Positions 1 to 9,254 are shown, counted from the first letter of the stretch. The stretch is DNA of 64,000 bases from Gp7-AA6 sp036395755 (GCA_036395755.1 DASWCZ010000096.1:59519-123518); one strand, 5' to 3'. The notes: generated by a model from the sequence alone, not told the origin. Translations and numbers: made by a program.

Positions 1-50
1 CGCCGGAGGCGCAGGATCGGCTCCTCGAACTGCCCGTCCTCGCCGTTCAT
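1..50 (-). CDS. 5' end of a gene running off the window, possibly acetyl-CoA carboxylase alpha subunit
   Basis: Only 16 codons are visible, starting at ATG 50 and reading leftward: MNGEDGQFEEPILRLR. The FEEPILRLR stretch resembles the conserved N-terminus of AccA (carboxyltransferase alpha, typically LDFExPIxELExKI), so the first step of fatty acid synthesis is a reasonable guess. It lies 31 bp downstream of priA on the same strand. No clear Shine-Dalgarno sequence precedes the ATG. The fragment is too short for firm identification; the sequence beyond base 1 would settle it. Confidence 0.35.
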   Translation of the reverse strand, partial: MNGEDGQFEEPILRLR

Positions 51-81
51 TTCGTTGGATTGTAGCGGCTGGCCTCGCTCT

Positions 82-2502
82 CTACATCAGGTCCTGCGGG
101 TCCACGTCGACGGCCACCTGCGCGCCGGCGGGAGACCGCTCCGGAATCGAATCTTCGAGAAGCGACAGGATCGCCGCACGGTCGGGAGCCCGCAGCAGGG
201 TCTGGAACCGCCATCTCCCCTGGAGTCGCTCGATCGGGGCGGGCGCCGGACCGGAGATCCGGACCGGCTTCCCCAGGGCGGCGGTCTCCAGTGCTCGGCC
301 GATCTCCCGTCCGACCTCCTCCGCCTTCTCGCGGTTCGGCGAGGACACGAGGACGGCCGCGAGCTCGGAGAACGGCGGATAGAAGAAGGTGCGCCGGAAC
401 AGGAGCTCCTCCCCCGCGAAACCGTCCACGTCGTGGGCCGCGGCGCGCAGGATCGCGGGATGACCCGGATGAAACGTCTGGACGTGGACGGTGCCCGGCA
501 GGTCGCCGCGGCCGGCCCGGCCGGCCACCTGCGAAAGGAGCTGGAAGGTCTTCTCGGCCGCGCGAAAATCGGGAAAGTTCAGGATCGAGTCGGCCGAGAG
601 GACCCCCACCGCGGTCACGTTCGGGAAATCGTGTCCCTTGGCGACCATCTGGGTTCCGATGAGACACCGGGCGCGGCCCGAGAGGACGTCGTCGACGACC
701 GCCTCGACCCCCCGGCGCCGAGCGGAATCCCGATCGAGGATCGTCCAGGGCACGTCCGGGAAGAGCTGCGCGAACCGCTCCGCGACGCGCTCGGTGCCCG
801 CTCCAATTGCCTCGAGGAGTGATCCGCCACACTCGGGACACCGCTCCGGCCTCGGAACTTTCTCGCCGCAGTAGTGGCAAATCAGGCGCCGTCCCCGGTC
901 GTGCACGGTCCGCGAGACGCTGCAGCGGGAGCAGCGGAAGTCGAAGCCGCACTCGCGGCAGAGGAGAAACGGCGCGAAGCCGCGGCGCGGCTGGAGGAGG
1001 ATCGCCTGCTCGCCCCGGCCGAACGTCTCCGTGAGACGCTCGAGGAGCGCCGCAGAAAAGAGCGGGACCCCTTTCTCCTCCGGGCTCGCTTTTTCCCGAC
1101 GAAGGTCCACGATCTCGACCCGTGGGAGCGGCCGCGATTCGATGCGCGACGTCAGGCGAAGCGACGCCATCTTTCCGGTCCGCGCCGCGTAATACGCCTC
1201 CATCGACGGCGTCGCGGATCCCATGACGAGCGCGGCGCCGTTCGCCTTCGCGCGGATGGCCGCGACTTCCCGGGCGTCGTAACGCGGGTTCTCGCGCTGC
1301 TTGTAGGACGGGTCGTGCTCCTCGTCGACCACGAAGAGTCCCGGATCGGTCACCGGGGCGAACGCGGCGGACCGGGGGCCGATCACGATCGGAGCGTCGC
1401 CCGAGCGGACGCGATCCCACGCCCGGGCGCGCTCCCCTTCCGAGAGCGCCGAGTGGAGCACCGCGGCGCGCTCCCCGAACTGCCGGCGCAGCTGTCGGGC
1501 AAAGACCGGGGTCAACGCGATCTCGGGAACGAGCCACACGCTGCCGCGGCCGAGGTCCCAGGCGGCGGCGATCGCCCGAAGATAGATCTCGGTCTTTCCG
1601 CTCCCCGTGACTCCCTGGAGGAGCGCCGGGAGGTAACGCCGCTCTCCAATCGCCGAGCGGATCGTCTCGAGCGCCCTGTACTGCTCCGCGGTCAGAACGA
1701 GGTCCGGCGGGGCAAGGAGAGCGGTCGACGACAGCGGCGACGGTTCTTCCTTTTCGATCTGCTCGAAGGTCAGGAGGAGACCCTTTTGAGCGAGTCCGCG
1801 CAGGACGGCAGGGCCGGCGCCCGTCGCGAGGCGGACGTCGGCCGCGGTGGCCGGCCGTCCGAGCTCGTCGAGCCAGGCGAGGGCCTCCCGACCGCGCCGG
1901 CTGCGGCCGAGTAGCGTCTCTCGTTCCGCCGCGCCGACGCGGCTCGGAAGATAGGCGAGGATGGGGCGGCGGGCTTCGCGGCGCTCGCGGGAGACCGCAC
2001 GGATCCATCCCTTCTCCTCGAGCGCCCGCACCGTCTCGCGTCGGGGGCGCGCCTCCGGCGGGAGCTCCGCCAGCCGGGCCACGCGTCCGTCGGCGAGCGC
2101 TTCGAGAAAAGGGCGCGCCTCGGTATCCGCCCGCGCCGCGGCGAGAGCGCCCTTCTCGGTGATCCGGTACCGGACCGAGCCGGTCGCGTGGAGCCGCGCA
2201 GGCAGTGCGCTTTTCAAGATCTCACCTTCCGCCGCAAAGAACCGATGCGCGACTTTCGCCGCGGTCTCCAGCATCTCGGGGGGACACACCGGAGCGTCGT
2301 CGAGCACTTCGAGGACGCCCCGGAGGAGCGCGCCCTTTCCCTCAGCGTCGGCCCCGTCCGATACGACGACTCCCGTCAGCACCCGCTCGCCGAACGGGAC
2401 GCGCACGCGGGTGCCGGGCGGCGGAAGGGGCAGCGTCTCCGGGACCCGATAGGCGAAGTTTTTCCGGATCGGGAGGGGGAGAGCGACGGAGACCGCGCGC
2501 AT
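82..2502 (-). CDS. priA: Primosomal replication restart helicase PriA
   Basis: An 806-residue 3'-to-5' DNA helicase that recognises stalled forks and reloads the replisome. The N-terminal 3'BD-like region begins with SVALPLPIRKNFAYRVPE. Walker A GVTGSGKT is at about 297-304 and the DEEH Walker B box at about 393-396. A cluster of paired cysteines (CREC, CSRC, CHYC, CPEC) forms the two zinc sites typical of PriA. I chose ATG 2502 because the family N-terminus starts there; an in-frame ATG further upstream (2556) would add 18 residues unlike PriA that run through a palindromic repeat. Length is usual for the family (730-830). It lies upstream of the fragment at base 50. Confidence 0.96.
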   Translation of the reverse strand: MRAVSVALPLPIRKNFAYRVPETLPLPPPGTRVRVPFGERVLTGVVVSDGADAEGKGALLRGVLEVLDDAPVCPPEMLETAAKVAHRFFAAEGEILKSALPARLHATGSVRYRITEKGALAAARADTEARPFLEALADGRVARLAELPPEARPRRETVRALEEKGWIRAVSRERREARRPILAYLPSRVGAAERETLLGRSRRGREALAWLDELGRPATAADVRLATGAGPAVLRGLAQKGLLLTFEQIEKEEPSPLSSTALLAPPDLVLTAEQYRALETIRSAIGERRYLPALLQGVTGSGKTEIYLRAIAAAWDLGRGSVWLVPEIALTPVFARQLRRQFGERAAVLHSALSEGERARAWDRVRSGDAPIVIGPRSAAFAPVTDPGLFVVDEEHDPSYKQRENPRYDAREVAAIRAKANGAALVMGSATPSMEAYYAARTGKMASLRLTSRIESRPLPRVEIVDLRREKASPEEKGVPLFSAALLERLTETFGRGEQAILLQPRRGFAPFLLCRECGFDFRCSRCSVSRTVHDRGRRLICHYCGEKVPRPERCPECGGSLLEAIGAGTERVAERFAQLFPDVPWTILDRDSARRRGVEAVVDDVLSGRARCLIGTQMVAKGHDFPNVTAVGVLSADSILNFPDFRAAEKTFQLLSQVAGRAGRGDLPGTVHVQTFHPGHPAILRAAAHDVDGFAGEELLFRRTFFYPPFSELAAVLVSSPNREKAEEVGREIGRALETAALGKPVRISGPAPAPIERLQGRWRFQTLLRAPDRAAILSLLEDSIPERSPAGAQVAVDVDPQDLM

Positions 2503-2527
2503 CACTACACGAGTAAGGTGGCGGGTG

Positions 2528-2549
2528 CAGGTCCGCAGGACCTGTCCCC
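2528..2549. repeat. REP-like palindrome, copy 1
   Basis: CAGGTCC-GCA-GGACCTG followed by TCCCC, a perfect 7-bp stem with a 3-base loop. It lies in the short gap between the priA start and the upstream lipoprotein gene's stop. The same core occurs at 22869-22895, 22926-22948 and, reversed, 46104-46125. There is no T-run, so it is not an ordinary terminator. Confidence 0.6.
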
Positions 2550-2557
2550 GCGGCATG

Positions 2558-3196
2558 TTACGTCTGCGTCGCCGGCGCCGGCTCGTCCTCCGTCTGGTCG
2601 CGAACGAAGACGTAGGAGCGGCGAACCGGATCCCATCGATATCGGCGCGTGCTGTTCTCTTCGTCCGTGTCCGGAGTGATCACGATCGAGTCGCGATCCA
2701 CGGAGAGATCGCCGTCAGCGAGCGAGACGTCGCGCTCGAGAAACGTGCCCGGCGCGAAGCCCCCGTGATCCTTTCCGGCGAACACCACGATCGAGAACCA
2801 GGGAGAATCCGGGTCGGAGTCTCGCCGCACGAAAGCGAGAACGAAGTCGAGGATTCCGTCGTCGTTGACATCTCCGCGCAGGAAGTAAGGGTGATAGACG
2901 CCGTAGAGTTTCGACAGGTCGCTCGATTCCGATTCGCGCCGGTCGGCGTCGGTCGCCACGCGGAAGCCGGGATTCGCGCGCAGAAATTCATCGACAGCGG
3001 CGCGCTCCTCGCGCCGGAAGGGATAGCGCGGATCCGGGATCGTCGCGGGCGCCCGCGAAACGCGAGCCGGATCGCGGGGTGTCTTCTCCGGGCGTTCCTC
3101 GCGGCAGGCCGCGGAGGTCCCCGCGAGCGCGGAGCAGACGACGAGCGCGGCCGTCGCCGCGAGCCACGGCAGCGCGGAAACCGGACCTCGGATCAG
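2558..3196 (-). CDS. Putative secreted or lipoprotein with a calcium-loop-like motif
   Basis: About 212 residues, no family recognised. The N-terminus is a hydrophobic signal (LPWLAATAALVVCSALAG) ending in SAAC, a weak lipobox, so export and perhaps lipidation are inferred. Mid-protein, RGDVNDDGILDFVLAFV has DxNxDGxxD spacing, like the calcium loops of VCBS/FG-GAP or dockerin-type proteins, and is followed by beta-rich sequence. No ATG, GTG or TTG lies near the signal peptide in this frame. The most economical start is CTG 3196, overlapping the TGA of the sod gene as CTGA, so translation is probably coupled to sod. The start remains uncertain. Confidence 0.6.
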   Translation of the reverse strand: MIRGPVSALPWLAATAALVVCSALAGTSAACREERPEKTPRDPARVSRAPATIPDPRYPFRREERAAVDEFLRANPGFRVATDADRRESESSDLSKLYGVYHPYFLRGDVNDDGILDFVLAFVRRDSDPDSPWFSIVVFAGKDHGGFAPGTFLERDVSLADGDLSVDRDSIVITPDTDEENSTRRYRWDPVRRSYVFVRDQTEDEPAPATQT

Positions 3197-3813
3197 GCGG
3201 CGCGCGCTCGCTGGGTTGCCTTTTCGAGACGGTCCGCGACGACCTGCCAGTTCACGTTCTTCAGAAACGCCGTGAGATAGGACTTCTTGTCCGTCCCGAA
3301 GTCGATCATGAAGGCGTGCTCCCAGGTGTCGAGCGCGAGCAGGTGCTCCTGGTTGAGCATGATGCCGTTGGAGTGCTCCCACACCTGGTTGTGATGGAGC
3401 ATCCGGTCGATCCGGTCGTAAGTCAGGAGGACCCAGCCTCCGGTCGCCGTCTCCGCGCATGCCCTCAGGTCCTCTTCCCAGTTCGACTGACTTCCGAACG
3501 ACCCCTCGATGGCGCGCGCCAGATCCGACTTGGGCGCGCCTTGCGAATCGCCGAGATTGTCGAAGTACATCTCGTGCAGGTACACGCCATTGTAGGGCAC
3601 CGATTCGCGCCGCTTGAGCTCGGAAAACTTCCCGAAGGAGAAGTTCGCCTTGTCTTTGCGCTCCTCGAACGGAATCTTCTCCATCTCCGACCGGATCTCG
3701 TTGATCTTCTTCACGTATCCCTGGTACAGCTTGATGTGCTGCTCGATCTGCTTGGGTGAGAAACCCTGGAGGTTTCCCACGAGGTGGTCGTACTTCTTGG
3801 CTTCGATCGTCAT
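3193..3813 (-). CDS. Fe/Mn superoxide dismutase
   Basis: A 206-residue member of the iron/manganese SOD family, converting superoxide to oxygen and hydrogen peroxide. The four expected metal ligands are visible: His26 (QIEQHIKLYQGYV), His80 (NGVYLHEMYF), Asp162 and His166 (LDTWEHAFMIDFG). There is no signal peptide, so it is probably cytosolic. It diverges from the commonest SodA/SodB sequences (HIKLYQGYVKKINE in helix 1), and metal preference cannot be read from sequence. ATG 3813 is preceded by a strong AAGGAGG. It is transcribed divergently from the lyase at 3941, and its stop overlaps the start of the putative lipoprotein. Confidence 0.93.
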   Translation of the reverse strand: MTIEAKKYDHLVGNLQGFSPKQIEQHIKLYQGYVKKINEIRSEMEKIPFEERKDKANFSFGKFSELKRRESVPYNGVYLHEMYFDNLGDSQGAPKSDLARAIEGSFGSQSNWEEDLRACAETATGGWVLLTYDRIDRMLHHNQVWEHSNGIMLNQEHLLALDTWEHAFMIDFGTDKKSYLTAFLKNVNWQVVADRLEKATQRARAA

Positions 3814-3940
3814 CGGTCCTCCTTCTGCGGTGTCACGCGGTCGGGCGGAATCCCGACGGCGCGCCGAAAGATGCTAATGTTGCAAAGCTCGTGCGAGAGA
3901 CTCCGCGCCCACGCTGCAGCTTAGCAGCCCAGGAGATCCT

Positions 3941-5323
3941 CTGAGACCGGAGAAGGACAGCCTCGGGGTGCGCGAAATTCCGGACGAAGCCTACTGGGGC
4001 GCGCAGACGTCCCGGGCGATCGAGAACTATCCGATTTCCGGCGAGCGCGCCCATCCCGAGATGATCCGCGCCTACGCCCGCATCAAGAAGGCGTGCGCCG
4101 AGACAAACCTCGAGATGGGAAGGCTCGACTCCACCCTCGTGCGCGCGATCGTCCAGGCCTGCGACGAAGTCCTGTCCGGCAAGCATCGGGACCAGTTCGT
4201 TGTGGACGTCTACCAGGCAGGCGCCGGCGTTTCCTTTCACATGAACGTAAACGAGACGATCGCAGGCCGCGCCGCGGAGATCCTGGGCAAACCCCGCGGG
4301 GATCGCTCGGCGGTCCATCCGAACGACCACGTCAATCTCGGTCAGTCCACCAACGACACCTTCCCGACCGCTCTCCACTTGGCGGCGCTGGCGGTCGGAC
4401 GAAAGCTGTCCCCCGAGATCGGCCTCCTCGCCGACTCCTTCGCGCGCAAGGGCGAAGAGTTCCGCGGGGTCGTCAAGTCGGGGCGCACGCACCTGATGGA
4501 CGCGGTCCCGGTCACTCTCGGGCAGGAGTTCCGGGCGTACTCCGCGGCCCTCGCCCGCCGACGCGCCGTGATCGACCGGGCCTTGGGCGGGCTGACCGAA
4601 CTCGCGCTCGGAGGGACCGCGGCCGGAACCGGACTGAACACGCCGCCGGGCTTCCGCGAGAAGGCGATCGGGCGTCTCTCGGCCATGACCGGCGAAGAGT
4701 TGCGGCCGGCGGCCGACCCGCGCGAGGCGCTGCAGAGCCGGGCGGCGGCCGGCGACTACTCCGCGGCGCTCTCCGGTTTCGCCGTGGAGCTCGGCCGGAT
4801 CGCCAATGACCTGAGGCTGCTCGCGTCCGGGCCGGTAACGGGCTTCGACGAGATCCGCCTGCCGGCCGTCCAGCCGGGCTCGTCGATCATGCCGGGCAAG
4901 GTCAACCCGGCGATCCTCGAGTGTCTGAACATGCTGTGCTTCCAGATCGTCGGCTTCGACACCGCGAACAAGCTCGCGGTCGGCGGCGGGCAGCTGGATT
5001 TGAATGTCATGATGCCGCTGCTCGCGTACAACCTGACGAAGGGGCCTCAGCTCTTCGTCAACTTTCTGCCGGTCGTGCGCGGGCGGTCGATCGACGGCAT
5101 CACGGCGAACGTCGAGAAATGTCGGCGCTATCTCGAGGAGTCGCCATCGGTCGTGACCGCGCTGACTCCGCGGATCGGCTATGCGCCGGCCGCCGAGGTC
5201 TTCAAGGAAGCCGTGTCGCGCGGCGTACGCGTCAACCAGGTGCTGCTCGAGAAGAAGATTCTGACGGAGGAAGAGATCGCGGCTGCCATGACGCCGGAGG
5301 CGCTCTTGGGGCCGCTCGAATGA
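3941..5323 (+). CDS. Class II fumarase/aspartase-superfamily lyase (fumarate hydratase or aspartate ammonia-lyase)
   Basis: A roughly 460-residue homotetrameric-type lyase that makes fumarate by beta-elimination. It carries the superfamily signature GSSIMPGKVNP, the substrate loop GRTHLMDAVPVTLGQEF and STNDTFPTALH. The His in GRTHL and the VVTALTPRIGY ending look like FumC, while SIDGITANVEKC looks like AspA, so I do not decide between fumarase and aspartase. The conserved N-terminal RPEKDSLG is included only if translation starts at CTG 3941, placed 5 nt after AGGAG (3931-3935). An in-frame TAA lies at 3875, and GTG 3968 is the only conventional alternative, removing nine conserved residues. 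The PuuD-like gene follows after 10 bp. Confidence 0.88.
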   Translation: MRPEKDSLGVREIPDEAYWGAQTSRAIENYPISGERAHPEMIRAYARIKKACAETNLEMGRLDSTLVRAIVQACDEVLSGKHRDQFVVDVYQAGAGVSFHMNVNETIAGRAAEILGKPRGDRSAVHPNDHVNLGQSTNDTFPTALHLAALAVGRKLSPEIGLLADSFARKGEEFRGVVKSGRTHLMDAVPVTLGQEFRAYSAALARRRAVIDRALGGLTELALGGTAAGTGLNTPPGFREKAIGRLSAMTGEELRPAADPREALQSRAAAGDYSAALSGFAVELGRIANDLRLLASGPVTGFDEIRLPAVQPGSSIMPGKVNPAILECLNMLCFQIVGFDTANKLAVGGGQLDLNVMMPLLAYNLTKGPQLFVNFLPVVRGRSIDGITANVEKCRRYLEESPSVVTALTPRIGYAPAAEVFKEAVSRGVRVNQVLLEKKILTEEEIAAAMTPEALLGPLE

Positions 5324-5333
5324 GGAGGTTTCC

Positions 5334-6056
5334 ATGCTGACCTGGCCCCAGGACTGGCAGACCAACGTCACGTTCCTTCTCCGGTGGGCGCACTTCTTGG
5401 GCGGCGTCACCTGGATCGGGATCCTCTACTGGTTCAATCTCGTCAACGTCAACTTCCAGAAGGAGGTCGACGCCTCGATCAAGGGCAAGATGAACCCGCC
5501 GCTCCTGACGCGCTCCCTGTGGTGGTTCCGCTGGGGCGCCGTTCTGACGGTCGGAACGGGCCTGATCTACTACGCCCTTCTCCTCCACACCGAGAAGATC
5601 GACGCGAAGATCGGCATCGTGCTGGTCGTCTGGATCGCGGTATGGGTCGTCATCGCGATGCTCTACCGGATGTCGGTCGCCGGCGGACCGCTGAAGGACG
5701 GCCGCGTCCTCGCGGTCGTGATCACCGTGCTCGTCGTGGTCACCGCATGGATCGTGGTTCCGATCATCCGCAACGGTGGGAGCAACCGGACGATGGCGAT
5801 CGCCGTGGGCGGTGGGCTCGGGATGATCATGTTCATGAACGTCTGGATGATCATCTGGCCGCTTCAGAAGAAGATCATCGCCGCGACGCGCGCGACCGCG
5901 GAGTCGGGGACGCCGGCGCCGGCCGACCTGCCGAAGTGGGCGCGGCGTGCGTTCCTGGCGTCTCGGACGAACGCGTGGCTTTCGATCCCGATGCTCTTCT
6001 TCATGGGCGCCGCGAGCCACTTCCCGATCTTCGGGACGATGCCGACGACGCCGTAG
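5334..6056 (+). CDS. PuuD-like (DUF989) multi-pass membrane protein
   Basis: 240 residues with about six hydrophobic segments: HFLGGVTWIGILYWFNLVN, a stretch around WWFRWGAVLTVGTGLIYYA, and others through GGGLGMIMFMNVWMIIWP. The sequence resembles the membrane domain of the PuuD urate hydroxylase family (urate to 5-hydroxyisourate), with its Trp- and Asn-rich helices, but it lacks the C-terminal cytochrome c domain of full-length PuuD. No other purine catabolism gene is nearby, so urate oxidation is uncertain. ATG 5334 has a good AGGAGG and follows the lyase by 10 bp, suggesting cotranscription. The 186 bp after it, up to the kinase stop, show nothing I can name. Confidence 0.75.
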   Translation: MLTWPQDWQTNVTFLLRWAHFLGGVTWIGILYWFNLVNVNFQKEVDASIKGKMNPPLLTRSLWWFRWGAVLTVGTGLIYYALLLHTEKIDAKIGIVLVVWIAVWVVIAMLYRMSVAGGPLKDGRVLAVVITVLVVVTAWIVVPIIRNGGSNRTMAIAVGGGLGMIMFMNVWMIIWPLQKKIIAATRATAESGTPAPADLPKWARRAFLASRTNAWLSIPMLFFMGAASHFPIFGTMPTTP

Positions 6057-6242
6057 TGCGCCCCGACCTCCGCGGCACCATGGGCTAAACGGAGAAATGG
6101 GCCACCCCTGCCAGAGCAGTTTCCGCCCGATCTCAAGTGAGAAACGACCGGAATCTCATGTGCCTTCATTCGCTTGGCGCCAGCGGAGGTATGCCGCTCA
6201 GCTGATGGCAATGAGGTGGCGCGTGACCGAACCAATCAAGGC

Positions 6243-8555
6243 TCAGGCCGGAACGATCTTCGCCAGGACGCTCCTAAGCCGCGGATTCGACCGGAGGGGG
6301 GCGAACTGCGGCGCGGAGGTCGGCCACCACGCCAGTGCATTTCGCTGCTCGACGGCGAGCTCGAGAGCCGCAACCGCCGCGTCGAAATCGCCCAGACCCA
6401 GGTGAACGTGAGCGACGTGAAACGGGGCCACGTATTCGTTCGACGATCGTTCGAGAAGCTCATCGAGCACGCGTCGAGCGTCAGGGTGCCTCCCCGCCGT
6501 GCCATAGCTGCCGCCCAGGTGCCCCAGGTACCACGTCTGCCCACGGTCGGTGAGCGCCACCGCCTTTTCGAACGTCGCGACCGACTCGTCGTGCTTCCCT
6601 TCGATCTGAAGGGTCAGCCCGTACGCCCACAGCGGGTAGAGCGCGTCGGGGTCGAGCTCCAACGCACGTCGAAGCTCGCGCTCCGCGTCCCCGTAGCGGC
6701 GCTCCGCGAAGTACGACCAGGCGACGTTCGTCTGAACGTTGGGTGAAAGGGGTTCGAGCTCCCTCGCCCGAACTGCGTGCCGCCGCGCCTCGACTGGATC
6801 GTCGAGGAATGCGCGCTTCAAGCCGAGCCACGAGTGGGCCGCCGGGGAGCGCGGTGAGAGCTCGATCGCGCGATTGAACTCCCGATCTTCGAGGTCGAAA
6901 TTCCACCCGTAGTAATGCTCCACGAGGCCGAGCGCCAGGTGCGTTTCGGGAGAGTCCGGCTCCAGCTCCTGCGCCTTCGACGCCGCGGCGCGCGCCTTTG
7001 CGAAAGCGTCGAGCGTCGGGATGCCCCCGTAGAAACCGAAGATGCAATACGCGTCGGCGAGGCCGGTATGGGCAGGCGCATAACCTGGATCCCGCGCGAT
7101 CGCTCTCTCGAATTCCGTGATCGCCTGACGCGGCACGCGCCGGTTGAAGAAGTACTTCCCCTTCAGGTAGTGGTTGTAGGCCTCGAAGTCCTCGGTCCCC
7201 CGCGAGACGATCGCGCCCTCTTCCCCGGCGAGCAGCCGGACCTTCAGCGTCCCCGCGATGGCGAGCGCGATCTCGTCCTGGATCTCGAAGACGTCCTGCA
7301 TCTCCCGGTCGTATCGCTCCGACCAGAGGTGGTAACCGTCCGCGACGCTGACGAGCTCGGCCGTGACCCGCAGCCGCGAGCCGGAGCGTCGGACGCTCCC
7401 CTCGAGGACCGTTCGCACTCCGAGCTCGGTGCCGATCCCTCGCACGTCCTGATCCTTTCCCTTGAACGCGAAGGCCGACGTGCGCGAGGCGACGCGGAGC
7501 GCTTCGATCCTCGAAAGGGCATTGATGATCTCTTCGGTGATGCCATCGCTGAAGTACTCGTTCTCCGGGTCGGCGCTCATGTTCCGGAAAGGGAGGACCG
7601 CGATCGACGCGCGCGAAGAATCGGAGGTCGTCGCCCTCGCCGCGACGGCGGAGCGCCGCGAAGGCGTTGCCGACGTTTCCCGCTCTTCCGATGCCTCCGC
7701 CGCGCCCGTCTCCTCGAACATCCCGAGTACGAAGGCGAGGTCGCTCGCGGACTGGAACCGCTCCTCCGGTCTCTTCTCGAGACACCGCGCGATGATGCCG
7801 GCCAAGGGAGCGGGCGTCGCGCCGCGCCGGGCGAGCGCGGGCGGGTCGTCCCGGAGAATCGCCGCCATGCTCTCCACTTCGGTCTCCGCCCGGAACGGGG
7901 GAGACCCGAAGACGAGCTCGTAGAGCACCGCCCCGAAGGAAAAGACGTCCGTCCGATGGTCTGTCGCCTCGCCCCGCACCTGCTCCGGCGACATGTAGCC
8001 GACCGTGCCGAGGATGGTCCCGGGCATGGTCCGCGCGACCGTGGGACCCTCGCTCGACCCACCTTCCTCCCCGGAGGCGCGCTGCTTGGCGAGCCCGAAG
8101 TCCAGGATCTTCACGTGGCCGTCCGCGATGACGAAGACGTTCTCGGGTTTCAGATCCCGGTGCACGATTCCGCGGCCGTGCGCGGCGGCGAGACCCCGCG
8201 CGATCTGCCTCGCGTAGTCGACCGCCTTCCGGAGCGGCACAGCTCCGGCGTTCATCCGTTCCCGGAGCGTCTCGCCCTGCAGAAGCTCCGTGACCGCGTA
8301 CGAAACGCCGGAGTCTTTCCCGATGTCGTGGATCGCGAGGATGTTGGGGTGGGACAGCGCCGCAACGAGCTTCGCCTCGCGCTCGAAGCGGGCGAGGGCC
8401 TGCGCGTCGGAGAGCATGGACTCCGGGAGCACCTTGATGGCGACGTCGCGCTCGAGCCGCGTGTCGCGCGCCCTGTAAACCTCGCCCATTCCTCCGGCGC
8501 CGAGCGGTGCGACGATCTGGTATGGGCCGAGACGGGCACCCGAAGACAGCGGCAC
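6243..8555 (-). CDS. Ser/Thr protein kinase fused to TolB-like and TPR domains
   Basis: 770 residues. An active PknB-type kinase domain occupies about 10-280: glycine loop GAGGMGEV, Lys41 in VAIKVL, catalytic HRDLKPEN (Asp134, Asn139), DFG 152-154 and a YMSPEQ activation segment. A low-complexity linker follows, then from about 315 an alpha/beta TolB/FlgO-like domain (IAVLPFRNMSADPENEYFSD) as found in adenylate-cyclase and CadC-type regulators. At least six TPR-like repeats fill the C-terminus. No transmembrane helix is evident, so it is probably a cytoplasmic signalling scaffold. The start is GTG 8555, matching family N-termini (GARLGPYQI). It is last in the lpxB-to-udg run. Targets are unknown. 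Confidence 0.92.
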   Translation of the reverse strand: MPLSSGARLGPYQIVAPLGAGGMGEVYRARDTRLERDVAIKVLPESMLSDAQALARFEREAKLVAALSHPNILAIHDIGKDSGVSYAVTELLQGETLRERMNAGAVPLRKAVDYARQIARGLAAAHGRGIVHRDLKPENVFVIADGHVKILDFGLAKQRASGEEGGSSEGPTVARTMPGTILGTVGYMSPEQVRGEATDHRTDVFSFGAVLYELVFGSPPFRAETEVESMAAILRDDPPALARRGATPAPLAGIIARCLEKRPEERFQSASDLAFVLGMFEETGAAEASEERETSATPSRRSAVAARATTSDSSRASIAVLPFRNMSADPENEYFSDGITEEIINALSRIEALRVASRTSAFAFKGKDQDVRGIGTELGVRTVLEGSVRRSGSRLRVTAELVSVADGYHLWSERYDREMQDVFEIQDEIALAIAGTLKVRLLAGEEGAIVSRGTEDFEAYNHYLKGKYFFNRRVPRQAITEFERAIARDPGYAPAHTGLADAYCIFGFYGGIPTLDAFAKARAAASKAQELEPDSPETHLALGLVEHYYGWNFDLEDREFNRAIELSPRSPAAHSWLGLKRAFLDDPVEARRHAVRARELEPLSPNVQTNVAWSYFAERRYGDAERELRRALELDPDALYPLWAYGLTLQIEGKHDESVATFEKAVALTDRGQTWYLGHLGGSYGTAGRHPDARRVLDELLERSSNEYVAPFHVAHVHLGLGDFDAAVAALELAVEQRNALAWWPTSAPQFAPLRSNPRLRSVLAKIVPA

Positions 8556-8582
8556 GGGACGGCGATTATAGGTTTCGCCGCG

Positions 8583-9254
8583 TCAGGACTTCGGGCTTCC
8601 GGCGGCGAGGTGATCCCGGACTCTCTGCATGTCTTCCCAGACTTCCTTCTTGTGCTTCGGCGAGCGCAGCAGAAAGGCGGGGTGATAGGTCGGCATCACG
8701 CGGGCGCCGTGGGCGAGCTGCCAGCGGCCGCGCAGCTGGGAAATCGCGGCCTCGGTCCGGAGGACTGCCTGCGCCGCGAAAGCCCCGAGGGTGACGATCA
8801 CTTTCGGGGCAATCAAGCGGATCTGTTCTTCGAGGAACGGCCGGCACGCTGCGACTTCGTCTCTTTCGGGGTTGCGGTTGTCGGGCGGGCGGCACCGGAC
8901 CGTGTTGACGATGTAGACGTCGTCCCGGGTCGTTCCCATCGCCTCGATGATCTTCGTCAAGAGTCCCCCGGCGGCTCCGACGAACGGAAGTCCCTGCTCG
9001 TCTTCCTCGCGACCCGGCGCTTCGCCCACGAACATCAGGTCCGCCCTCGGGTTTCCGGCGCCGAAGACGATCCGGGTGCGCGAGCCGGAAAGCTTGCAGC
9101 GAGGACAGCCGGCGAGAAACCGCTCGAGGGATGCCAGGTCCGGCATCGAGCCGGCGACCAGGTCGGGCGGCGAAGGCGTCGTGACGAAGAGCTCCTGGAA
9201 ACCGAGGTCGCGGAAGAACTCGAGCTCCTCGGAAAGCCCCGGCCGGTCGAGCAC
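8583..9254 (-). CDS. udg: Type-4 uracil-DNA glycosylase with a 4Fe-4S cluster
   Basis: 223 residues. Excises uracil from DNA at the start of base-excision repair. The family 4 hallmarks are present: active-site GEAPG at 78-82, the second motif TYHPAFLLR near 189-197, and four cysteines (50, 53, 121, 137) at the spacing expected for the iron-sulfur cluster. About 40 residues precede the first cysteine, longer than in the shortest homologues. The start is GTG 9254, 8 bp after the coaBC stop, indicating cotranscription. A uracil glycosylase suits a GC-rich genome, where cytosine deamination is costly, but that is general inference. Confidence 0.92.
   Translation of the reverse strand: MLDRPGLSEELEFFRDLGFQELFVTTPSPPDLVAGSMPDLASLERFLAGCPRCKLSGSRTRIVFGAGNPRADLMFVGEAPGREEDEQGLPFVGAAGGLLTKIIEAMGTTRDDVYIVNTVRCRPPDNRNPERDEVAACRPFLEEQIRLIAPKVIVTLGAFAAQAVLRTEAAISQLRGRWQLAHGARVMPTYHPAFLLRSPKHKKEVWEDMQRVRDHLAAGSPKS

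Noticed and set aside
3850..3930. Divergent promoter between sod and the lyase (TGCTAATGT plus, TAGCAT minus)
   Set aside because: Plausible -10 strings on both strands, but no -35 and no independent support, so not listed as a feature.
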